Source of the DNA: Rhynchopus sp. YZ270_cl-10
Taxonomy: Eukaryota; Euglenozoa; Diplonemea; Diplonemida; Diplonemidae
Length of the DNA stretch: 64,000 bases
Direction: 5' to 3'
Assembly: GCA_964035575.1 (NCBI GenBank)
Contig: OZ037863.1
Span: 1,156,001-1,220,000, forward strand
Every line of letters begins with the position of its first letter. Positions within the stretch are counted from its first letter, which is position 1. Both the position numbers and the translations under genes were made by a program. The notes beneath the pieces were generated by a model. The model was not told the origin of the DNA and searched no databases. It was given only the letters and a program-made list of their open reading frames with translations. Positions 49,738 to 58,912 of this stretch are shown in pieces.

Positions 49738-50662
49738 CAGGGTCCTAGCTCAGTAGAACGGAAAAGGTGGCCCACCTTTTCCGTTGTTTTTTTTTTTTTT
49801 TTTTTGGGATTTTTTTTTGGGTTTTTTTTACACGGTGCAAAAAACCGGTTGGCCAAGGAGGTCCTCAGTGTCGTCAGCCAGTCCCCTTTGCTGTTAAAAA
49901 CAGCGACTTGGCGTGGTCAATTTTTCCGCGCGAACAGGGATTACGCTCCACGTGTGGAACGTATGGAAATCCATACGTGAATTGTTTTTGAAAAGGTGGA
50001 ATCCATACGTGTCCATACGTAGGTAATTTGGGTTTTGGATTGGTGCTGGGGTGGGGTAGGTGAGGAGTGGGGCTCCGCCCCCACCTCTCACCTACCCCCT
50101 ACAGAATTCTATTTGTAGGAGACAATTTTCTATTTTACCGGAAAAGGAGCATGCAGCATGGCGAAAGAAAAAAGTAGCGTACCGTGCGCCTGCGGCGCTA
50201 GATTGTAATACACCCTTCCCATGACATAATAGGCAATTTTAAGCGCAATTTTTAGAAATGTTGCGTACCGTGGCTTCGCCAGAAACTTTCGTTTTAGCAA
50301 AATATGGAAGTAAAGTTTACGGAACTGGACCATAGTTACCAACGAAAGTGCCATTTTATGTCAAGATTTTTTAAAAATGTTGCGTACCGTGGCTTCGCCA
50401 GGAACATTTGGATGCCATGACTGATGATTTCTCCAGTTCTTCGAACTTTCACAACCCTTCTCAACCAACTTTGCCAGGGAGAGCGCGCGCGAAGCGCGCG
50501 CGGTTTTTAATTGTTTTTGCTTAGAATTGTACGTGTTGAAAATCCATACGTACTTTTTTTATTTTTGGGGGAGCTGCGTAATCCCTGCGCGCGAAGCGCA
50601 AAAAATTTTTTTTTGAGCCACCTTTTCCGTTTCTTTTTTTTTTCTTCTGAGCTAGAACCCTG
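49738..50662. mobile_element. hAT-like non-autonomous element
   Basis: Ends CAGGGTCCTAGCTCAG and the complement of CAGGGTTCTAGCTCAG, each followed inward by cggaaaaggtggc. Flanked by TTTGTAC (49731-49737 and 50663-50669). It contains repeated tccatacgt motifs near both ends and three copies of gcgtaccgtg followed by a GC triloop hairpin (50177, 50272, 50382). No protein. Confidence 0.85.
50483..50501. repeat. GC hairpin, 8-bp stem, GAA loop
   Basis: GCGCGCGC-GAA-GCGCGCGC, one of the triloop hairpin class. Confidence 0.8.
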
Positions 50663-50699
50663 TTTGTACACTTTTTTTTTTTTTTTTTTTTTTTTTTTT

Positions 50700-50747
50700 G
50701 AAAACTTGGTTGTATTAGTGTAGCCACCCTAGAGTGTGCTCCACTAT
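50700..50747 (-). repeat. 52-bp dispersed repeat, copy 6 (inverted)
   Basis: Reverse complement identical to 24743-24790 over about 48 bp. Confidence 0.8.
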
Positions 50748-51031
50748 TTTTTTTTTTTAACTTTTCACGTTTCAACTTTGTGCACGAAGCATTTCACACT
50801 TCAAAGGTTCGATAGCCGCAGAGTGTTCTGTAATGCTGAAGTGTTGTGCACTATCAACGTCACTTTCATGTTAGGGGGCATGCAATATACAACGATTCTT
50901 TTAAGAAAGAGTTTCTGTTGCGATTGAAATTGCAACTGAGAATGCTGTCATTACCTTTTGTACACCCTTTCACCTCTCTCCATAGAGAGCCTCTCTCCAT
51001 CTGGTGTGGATGCATCAATGCAAAACACCAT

Positions 51032-51082
51032 ATAGTGGAGTTCATCCTCGGGTGTCTACACTAATACAACCAAGTTTTCAAG
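51032..51082 (+). repeat. 52-bp dispersed repeat, copy 7
   Basis: atagtggagttcatcctcgg, then gtgtctacactaatacaacc, then aagttttcaag. This copy is the closest to consensus. Confidence 0.8.
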
Positions 51083-51175
51083 AACCATGAATATTTTTTA
51101 AAAAACCAATGTCTAAATGAGTTGAGGCATTGATATTCCATTAACTCCACTTTTTTTTTTTTTTGAGGTACACTG

Positions 51176-51553
51176 CAGGGAAATAGCTTGGTTTTCCTCC
51201 AAAATCAGGAATTATGCGAAAACGAAATTTTTTTCCGACCGGTCGAAAGCGGTAGTTGCGCTTCGCGCAAGCCTCCCGGTTTACAATCACAGTCACTCAA
51301 TAAGCCCTTTTTTGCGGAGCAAAAAAGGAAAATGGCGCCGCAGGCAAAAAAAAATTAAGGGGTACGGCACATCTGCAAGCGCAGCGAGCGAAAATTTTAA
51401 GGTTCCATCATTCGAGTCATCTGGTAGATCTGGGGGTCCGCGGGCGAGGGGCCCCCAAAAGTGCCCAAAAATCCCCTCTTTTTTTTTTTTTTTCCCCCAA
51501 AAATCCAGAATTATGCGATGTCGCATAATTCGGTATATGGAGCTATTTCCCTG
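51176..51553. mobile_element. hAT-like MITE inserted into a dispersed repeat
   Basis: TIR CAGGGAAATAGCT with a perfect complement at the right end. It is flanked by GTACACTG at 51168-51175 and 51554-51561, an 8-bp duplication. The right flank continues as the tacactgtcaagagggcttt repeat seen at 5671, 33653 and 33777, so the element split a copy of that repeat. Near the right end is a palindrome GAATTATGCGA-TG-TCGCATAATTC. Confidence 0.88.
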
Positions 51554-51561
51554 GTACACTG

Positions 51562-52148
51562 TCAAGAGGGCTTTGTATTTCAAGTCAACTGTTTTTTATT
51601 TTTTTACGAACGCAACAAAAACGGGTCAAGTGAAATAGGGGAGGTGGGGGAAGGGGGGTATATGGCATATTATGCTTTTTTTCTTTTTGAAATACTTTTT
51701 TTTTTGCATAAAATAACACTTTGTCACACTCTTGTGAGAAATGAGGTGTTAACCCTTGGCCAGAAAACACAGTCTAGCCTGTTTTGTAAAAAGGGTGCTA
51801 TTTCCGTTGATGATCAGGGGGAGTTCCCCTGGTGATAATGCAACAAAAAAAAACAAAACAAAACAACTAGCATAAATAGTCGAGTTTCGGAAGCTCTTTT
51901 CTGTGCCATGAATAGAACAGGATGTGTGTATGTGTAACCGGATGGGGGGGTTTTTTTTTTGAGTTGGGTGTGATGTATACCGGTATCTGTTAACAAAAGT
52001 TCATTTGGTAGTCCCCACCCCTCCGCACCCCCCCTCCATCCATTCTTTATCCCCACCACCACCCCTGACGTACACATCGAGAAAAAAAAGCGCCACATTT
52101 TGTTTTTTACATGAATAATATTAGGGTAGGCACACTTTTTTATTTGTT
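51562..52148. other. Intergenic, no gene seen
   Basis: Remainder of the gagggctttgtatttcaagtc repeat (to about 51600) and low-complexity DNA. Confidence 0.5.
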
Positions 52149-52150
52149 TA

Positions 52151-52687
52151 CTGGGGGGGAGCTATTAAAGTATACGTATACTTTATTCGGCGGGAATTAC
52201 TGCTTAAATGGCCAAAAAACGAAAAGGAAAAAAAAAAAAAAAAAATCACTGTTATTTTGGGGTTTCTAGTGGCCGAAACCTCGCGAAAACACCACCATTG
52301 GCATTTTTGGGCCAATCCCAGCCAGTGGTGGGGTCAATGTGGAAAAATGAACAATTTTTTGGTGACTTAAATTTTCACAAATCTGAACCCAATCAGCACC
52401 AATCGTGTAAAAACTGATACACGCGTTTTAGGTCAAAAATACTCGTTTCTCAGCACAAAGTGACCCCATCACAGCACGCACAGAATCCGGACCACCGAAA
52501 TCAAAAAAAATTTTTTTCGATTTTTTGTGCAAAACTTGCTGAAAAAATTTTTTAGTAAGAAAAATGTACACAAAAACCGTATACTTTATTTCACAGATTT
52601 CCACGCTCAAAATGGGTTTCCGCACCGTATACTTTATTACCCCCGTATACTTTATTAGCACCGTATACTTTATTAGCCCCCCCCCAG
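52151..52687. mobile_element. Tc1/mariner-like MITE, TA target
   Basis: The left end CTGGGGGGGAGCTATTAAAG matches the complement of the right end CTTTATTAGCCCCCCCCCC-AG. Both are flanked by TA. Near the left end is a perfect 20-bp palindrome TAAAGTATACGTATACTTTA (52166-52185); near the right end four direct copies of cgtatactttatt (52579-52675) look like protein-binding repeats. No CDS. Confidence 0.75.
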
Positions 52688-52887
52688 TAATGCTCGCGCG
52701 CGCGGAAAATTTTGAGATTCCAAAAAAAAAAAACATGGAAGAAAAAAAAACATTGCCTTACGTCAACAGGTTATCTTGACTTTCCCTCCCGTCTTCCTCC
52801 ACGGGAAAAATCAACCAAATATCTTCGAACACAGAATCATCCATATACGAGTGGGTCACATGATATAATTCTATCATGTGACCCCAC

Positions 52888-53522
52888 CAGGTGTAGCCAT
52901 AAGCCGGGGATCGATCCCCGGGCCAAAATTCCCAGATTTTCCCCCTAACAAACTGCATGGGAAATGCTACCTTAGCAATATTAGATTTAAGGATCAATTT
53001 GAATCCTGGGCCGGAACACAGATTTGGATTCAGAGGATCCCAATCTTTCCAATAACGGCATTTTCTGGGGGTGGAAAAATACCCTGCTTTCTTGCGAGGG
53101 GGTTGGGCCAAAAAAAATATAGGCACCCGAACAATCCCCTGTGTATACTGTGTATACTGTGTGCGGAAATTGACCAAAAACGAGAACTTGTCCATTTCGG
53201 CAAATTGACCCCACCACTGGCCGGACGGATTCCGGAAATGCAAATGCAAGTGTTTTCGGTGTGAACTGTGTGTACTCTATGTACTGTGCGCTACCACAGC
53301 ACAGGACCTCATAAGCTCTCAGTAAGCTCTCACAGGCTCTCACAAGGTTAACACCTTGCGCTTTCAGCGGTGGGTCGCGATTTTTTCACAGTGTGCAAAC
53401 GAACAGATTTTTGACATTTTTTTTTTTACCGTTTTCCTGATTTTTCCTCATAAAACCCCCCCTAAATTAAGCCGGGGATCGGGGATCGCAGGTTTTGACC
53501 CCCCTAGTTACGGCTACACCTG
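52888..53522. mobile_element. hAT-like non-autonomous element
   Basis: Starts CAGGTGTAGCCATAA and ends with the complement of CAGGTGTAGCCGTAA. GACCCCAC occurs on both sides (52880-52887, 53523-53530). It contains the sequence that in the 24879 element carries the 9-bp minisatellite, here with two units (53143-53160). Confidence 0.87.
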
Positions 53523-53600
53523 GACCCCACCGTGGAGAGCAATCGGCTCGCGCATCAAAAGAAAGCAGAGAAAAGGGGAAAATAAAAAGACAAAAGTTGG

Positions 53601-53620
53601 GTACCGTGCGCCTGCGGCGC
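53601..53620 (+). repeat. GTACCGTGCGCC repeat, left of an inverted pair
   Basis: GTACCGTGCGCCTGCGGCGC, also at 50179-50198 and inverted at 54551-54570. It ends in a GCGCC-TGC-GGCGC hairpin. The inverted pair 950 bp apart may bound another element, but no target duplication was found. Confidence 0.6.
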
Positions 53621-54141
53621 TACCTGTTCCCAGTCAGGAACGCCACAATTTTATCCGAATGTGGATTTTCCGACCTGAAAATGACCCTTGTTTATGAGGA
53701 TGGGTTCATATTTTGTGGAAATTTATGCCACTAAAATTTTGTCGGTTTTTCTGTATGTCCCCCACCACAGAACGAGCGGATTCTGGAAATGTCTATCGCG
53801 GCATGTTTGGGCTGAAAACCCACTGTTTTTTCAAGGAAAAAAATTGCTTCCGGATGTCGGAATTTTCCGAAAAATTTCCAGAATTAGAAGACAGCCTGGC
53901 TTCGATGTTTTATTTTTGCTGTGTCTCTGTGTGTGTTTTTTTTTTCTTTGTGTGTTTTTTTCTGCGCGCGCGCGCGGAACTTTTTGGGACCCGACCGAGC
54001 ATTAAACACAAGAAAAATTGTGCCTACCCTTATCGTCCCTTCACCTATTTTGGAGATACCACATCTCTCTTATTCGCCCCCTCCAGATACCTTCTGTTCT
54101 AGAGATCTTCCCTTTCCCCCCTCACCCTTCGCTCCCTTTAT

Positions 54142-54396
54142 ATGACTGTGGAGGGTGATGTAAAAGGGCAGAGTGATACTGCGTGCAAAGGACGTACTGT
54201 GAAGGGCACTGCACGGAAGGCACAGAACACAACAACAGACCCGTCTGCGCACAGAGACCCGCAGCTCCTGCACACGGACAGCAGTGACGACGACCTGCCC
54301 GATGTCATGACACAGATGACCGAGGCGCGTCTCAGCAGTACCAATTCTGCCATTACAGGCAACACACCAGATGAGGTTGATCTGTTCTCGTTGTGA
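54142..54396 (+). CDS. Small hypothetical protein or last exon
   Basis: 84 aa starting MTVEGDVKG and ending TPDEVDLFSL, hydrophilic and Ser/Thr/Asp-rich, with coding-like GC content against AT-rich flanks and a pyrimidine-rich leader. It could also be the last exon of a gene whose upstream part was displaced by insertions. It lies between the inverted GTACCGTGCG repeats, so cargo of an element is a third option. Confidence 0.4.
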   Translation: MTVEGDVKGQSDTACKGRTVKGTARKAQNTTTDPSAHRDPQLLHTDSSDDDLPDVMTQMTEARLSSTNSAITGNTPDEVDLFSL

Positions 54397-55579
54397 CGAT
54401 TTTTTTTTTTTGAACAAGATAAAACAAAAAGCTCGCGTTTCTTTTATCGAACAGATTTTATTCTTTTTTTGAGTTGAGTTCAGGCTCTCCGCTAGGATTT
54501 CCGATTTTGAAAATGTTATGTTGATGGTCCACGTGGCGGGGTACATGCTTGCGCCGCAGGCGCACGGTACGCAACTTTTTTTTTTTTCAACGCCCGATTT
54601 TGACTTTTTTGGGACGTTTGAGCACTCACCTCTCCATATCTTCTTCTCCTGAGCTTTTTTGACAGGTAGAACGGGTCTGAACCACTTAGCAGAACTTTTT
54701 TTTTTTTCTTTTTTTCCCCATTTTCAAAAAGTTCTGTTGACAATCAACAGAACTTTAGTACCTAGCGGAGTGCCTGGTTGAGTTGAGGGTGTAACGGAAC
54801 TTATATAGTTCATCGATTCCGCAGCTTTTTTTTTTTTATACCTACAAGTGTAGCTTAAAGGAGAAATAGTTCCTCAGATACGGTCGCCAATCACCCCTCA
54901 AACAGGGTAATTGAGCAATCAACGAAAAAAAACCTTTTTTTCCTTTACTTACCTATCAGAGTTACTATTTTTCACTTTCAACTCCTACATTTTTTTCACA
55001 AAATATTTTGTGGCAAACGAAGCGGATACATCACACAAGAGGCATGAAGGCAGAGGATACCGGATGGCGTCTTGTTTTCCAACAAAGCGAAACGGAAGAA
55101 AAGAGGGAATGATCTTTGAGCCATATTTTTATTTGCACAAAAACAAAACAGTTCTCATATCCACACCATTCTTTTACCCCCTTAACCCGGATTTCCCCTT
55201 TTGTGAAGTGTTCTCCCCCCTTTGAATGGTTCCTCTGACCACCCTCGTGGATGCACCTATGTATTTCATGAACCATATCTTGGTGTCAAAGGCTTCTTGC
55301 AGACCATGGACGGTGAGGAAGGCATTGATAGGGTGTGTACCGCTGATGGTGAGGATGATGCCAAAGCTAGGTGTGTCTACAACCAACGAACGGAATGAAT
55401 GGAAACACTAGGGAGACGTGGAAGCAGTTGGGTGCGGATTGCGCAAGATGCAAAGAAGGAGAGACGTGTTTTTTTTAAAGAGGTTCCCACCGCGAAACCA
55501 ATTTTCCACCCCTTCGGTTTAGCTTTGTTGCTTCTTCTTGCGCCTCAAAAATATCTGCAAAACAGAGAGACACAAAACC
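54397..55579. other. Intergenic, no gene supported
   Basis: Holds the inverted GTACCGTGCG repeat (54551-54570) and the partner of the 118-183 repeat (54840-54905). Minus-strand 55174-55386 is open (for example FLTVHGLQEAFDTKIWFMKY), but no family is recognised. Confidence 0.4.
54840..54905 (+). repeat. Partner of the kinase-tail repeat
   Basis: cctacaagtgtagcttaaagg, then agaaatagttcctcagata, matching 118-183. Confidence 0.6.
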
Positions 55580-56719
55580 ATGGAAATATGCGTAGTGTGC
55601 TTTGACGGAGAGAAGTGCACAGTCGAGGTGGGTGTGGATGATACAACTGCGGACATACGGCGGAAGGTGGCGTCTGCAGCAGAGTTGTGCGAAGACGGCT
55701 TTGACATAAGCTTTGGAGGGAAGGTGATGGCAGAAGGAGACACGACGCAGCTGAGTGCTGGGGACACAGTTGTGCTGACGAAGAAGACGATGTCGCAGAA
55801 GGACAGTGCCATTGCAGCTCTTCGCGACTTGGGTGAGACAGCGCTGACTGCAGAGAGGTTTGACGGTCTGGCAGATCCCAATCTGGTTCGTCTGTTTCTG
55901 CAGGCGGAAGTTGTTACCGAGATACCCTATGGATTCTTGAGAGGTGGCGCGTTCGAAGAACTTCATCTCAGCGATGTGTCCGTCGTTACCACAATGGGCA
56001 GCCACTTCCTCGACGACTGCAGATCACTGCACACTGTTGATTTATCTGGCTGGCACAATGTGATACAACTGGGAGAGAGGGCCTTCTTTTGCTGCAGCTC
56101 GTTGACCACACTGGACATGTCTGGGTGGAGCAGTGTGACGCAAATTGGGAGTAACTTCTTGTCAGGCCAGAGTTCGTTGACCACACTGGACTTATCTGGG
56201 TGGATCAGTGTGACGCACATAGGGGACCGCTTCCTCTATGGGTGCACGTTGAGCACCCTTGACTTATCTGGGTGGTACAGTGTGGCCCAAATTGGGAACA
56301 ACTTCATGTCAGGCCATAGTTCGCTGACCACACTGGACTTTTCTGGGTGGAGCAGTGTGACGCACATAGGGAGCAACTTCTTGTCTGGCTGCAGCGCATT
56401 GAGCAGGCTGGACTTGTCTGGGTGGCACAATGTGACACAACTGGAAGAGAGGGCCTTCTTTTGCTGCAGTTCGTTGACCACACTGGACATGTCTGGGTGG
56501 AGCAGTGTGACGCACATCGGAGACAACTTCGTCAGCCACTGCAGGTCGTTGAGAACGCTGGACTGGTCTGGGTGGGCGAGTGTGACGCACATAGGGAAAG
56601 GAGTATTTGACGCATCCAACTTACGGAAATGCAGCATCAACGTCACCGGATCGAGCAGTGCAGTCCTTGACCTCAAGAAGAAGACTTTTGAAAAGAAGCG
56701 TCCATGTATGTGCATGTGA
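55580..56719 (+). CDS. Ubiquitin-like domain plus LRR protein, paralogue 2
   Basis: 379 aa. The start MEICVVCFDGEKC is fixed by alignment with the 6906 paralogue; the open frame extends 14 codons upstream. Residues 1-68 are ubiquitin-like (VEVGVDDTTADIRRKVASA, FGGKVMAEGDT, GDTVVLTKK). The linker LRDLGETALTAERFDGL ... FLQAE is also conserved. About nine 25-residue LRRs follow (IGSNFLSGQSSLTTLDLSGW type). The ends differ: this copy closes with a basic tail containing KKKTFEKKRPCMCM. There are no membrane segments. It lies 47 kb from its paralogue, so it is not a fresh tandem copy. Confidence 0.85.
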   Translation: MEICVVCFDGEKCTVEVGVDDTTADIRRKVASAAELCEDGFDISFGGKVMAEGDTTQLSAGDTVVLTKKTMSQKDSAIAALRDLGETALTAERFDGLADPNLVRLFLQAEVVTEIPYGFLRGGAFEELHLSDVSVVTTMGSHFLDDCRSLHTVDLSGWHNVIQLGERAFFCCSSLTTLDMSGWSSVTQIGSNFLSGQSSLTTLDLSGWISVTHIGDRFLYGCTLSTLDLSGWYSVAQIGNNFMSGHSSLTTLDFSGWSSVTHIGSNFLSGCSALSRLDLSGWHNVTQLEERAFFCCSSLTTLDMSGWSSVTHIGDNFVSHCRSLRTLDWSGWASVTHIGKGVFDASNLRKCSINVTGSSSAVLDLKKKTFEKKRPCMCM

Positions 56720-57507
56720 GGGTGCATCTTCGAGGCTCGCTCATTACCCTGTTCAAGCAACCAACTTTTTTTGATTTTTGCATTTTTAGTTTTCTTTGTG
56801 TGCTAGAGAATTGATAGGTTTGCCGCACCTAGGGTCAATTTGCACTTTCACAAGGATCCGCACGGCGGGCTTGTCAGGGGGGCTACTAGTGGTACTAGTA
56901 GTGGCATGTGACAGTGCGCCCCCTTTTTCTTGCTGTGTGTCAAAACAGTGTGTTCGACCACATCCCTCGGTGTGGGATATCACACAGGCGCATCTTAAGT
57001 GATACGCTACTACAACGAAGATTTTCAAAAAAAAAACAAAAGTCCTCTCCCCTTGTAACTGTTTGTTCACCATACCTGCACACCCCCCTCATTTTACTAT
57101 ACATTAACTAGCACTCTGTTGTCATTTCACTGGCACCAGTCAGTTTTACAAAAAAACAAACATTTTAACTAGCAACTTTCCTAGTAAATAGATGCCAGTC
57201 ATGATGCTGACTTGGTGTGTTCCCCACTGAACATCTTCAAAGCAGCCCCACTAGGGACTCCACCTCACTGTCAATCAGGATTGATTGGTGTCCACTGTTT
57301 TGCCGAGGGGCACGGTACCACCATATCCACCGCACTGTCTCTCGGCGCGCTTCCTTGCACTCTTCCTGACGAAGTCCTTCCACATACAAATCTACGTATC
57401 ATTTGCCGCTCCCTCCCCCCCTTTTAGTTGTTCCATTCGTTGACGCTTCCACACCCTTCTTGGCACCGTCTCTGCCACACCCACATCACAGCCCCTTATA
57501 TCAAACC
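56720..57507. other. Intergenic, no gene seen
   Basis: Nothing recognised except a decayed tacaacgaagattttcaaaa at about 57010-57035, a possible remnant of the 52-bp family. Confidence 0.45.
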
Positions 57508-58482
57508 ATGCTGCGGAGAACGGTCCGTGTATTGTGCGGAGGTGCGCCTGCAGATGTGTCGTACGAACACATGGTGCAGTCCTTTAAGGGGTCGTGCTTG
57601 TGCGGCACTGTGAGCTACTCTGTGGATGGCGTGCCTGACTGGGTGGCGATCGAGCACAACAGCTTCTACCGTGTGAGCCATGCGGCGATGAGTGTCGCAG
57701 TGGCAGGGGTGGCACCACGTAACTTCGTGATCCAGGAGGGTGAAGGCTACCTCCACCGCAAAGCCTTTGACCGCATCTACAAACACACCTGCAAGAAGTG
57801 CGGCTCCCACGTCTACGACGACTGGTTGCCGCACCACAAAAAAATTGTCTTTCCTCCGCAACTCGAATGCCTCGGCAAGGCGCACAAAGTGACCGCAAAC
57901 TGGGACGCCCTCCACCCACAGTTCCACCTCAATTACAACTCTGCGGTATGTTGAAAGAGGTGTATATTGGGAGAAAAAAAATCTGATTAAACGATGACGT
58001 TGGCGTGAGACTTAAGGAGGTCAGGTCCAGCGGGAAAAATGAAGAAATCATCAAAACACTTTGTGAAATGTTTCAATGCAAAAATGGACTCCTTTTTGGG
58101 GCCTTTTTTTTAGGGGTCCGGGGTTTTTCGGAGACTGTCCCACTTTAGAAAAAAACAATGCCTCATGACACACAGCTTTTGCCCGTTTACGATGGACTTC
58201 CGAAGTTTGCATCATTACCGAAACAATGGCGAGGCGGCACAGGGGAAATGGTATGAGGGTGATTCAATGTTTCCCCACTCACAGGGAACGAGAAGACTGG
58301 GTTTAGACCGTCGTTTAGAGACAAGGCTTATTTTTACCCCACTGATGGAGAAACCCCACCACTCCGTTTTCCTCTTCTCACCCCCCGTTTTCTCTCTACA
58401 GCTCACCGAAGACTTCCCCGAAGCAAACACACGACAGTACCAAAACGCGGCAGGCAGCGACTACTCAAGCAACTCAGCATAG
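57508..58482 (+). CDS. GFA/CENP-V-type zinc protein, one intron
   Basis: Exons 57508-57945 and 58402-58482 join in phase 0 to 172 aa. The donor is GTATGT and the acceptor CTACAG after a pyrimidine tract; the intron is 456 nt. If unspliced it stops two codons into the intron, giving 148 aa. The GFA fold (glutathione-dependent formaldehyde-activating enzyme, CENP-V) is shown by GSCLCGTVSYSVDG near residue 30, FYRVSHAAMSV and HTCKKCGSHVYDD near 105: the zinc-binding Cys residues are present. The N-terminus MLRRTVRVLCGG could be a mitochondrial presequence. Substrate unknown. Confidence 0.85.
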
Positions 58483-58912
58483 TTCTTGTGAGGCAGTCTC
58501 ACCCAAAATCTGGGTGTAGGAAACTTCACTCTTTTTAGCCCTGCCGACTCCATTCTCTTGGAGCTGTCCCAGGACCGTACTGCTCCGCTTCCTAAAAAGG
58601 AATGGTAAAAAAAAAAGTTTTCAAAAAAAACAAGTTGGGAACTATCCTAACAATGACCCTTCCGTAGGTTGCTTCTTTGAAGGGCACACTTAGTCGAGAG
58701 ATGCACAGTTTTTGCTGTTTCCCCTTTTAGACGAAATAACGAAATGAATAACGACTTTCCCCCTATTCACCTTATTTGTGTATAACCATGCTGACGTCAC
58801 CCGCTACGCTGTTCTGTGCAAAGCCACCCATCATCCATCACCCATTACCCCCTATCACATCGTCCTAGGGTTGATCTTTTGTTTTTGTTAACTTTTCTTG
58901 ACACCCAAAACA
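58483..58912. other. Intergenic, no gene seen
   Basis: No gene or named repeat recognised. Confidence 0.5.
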
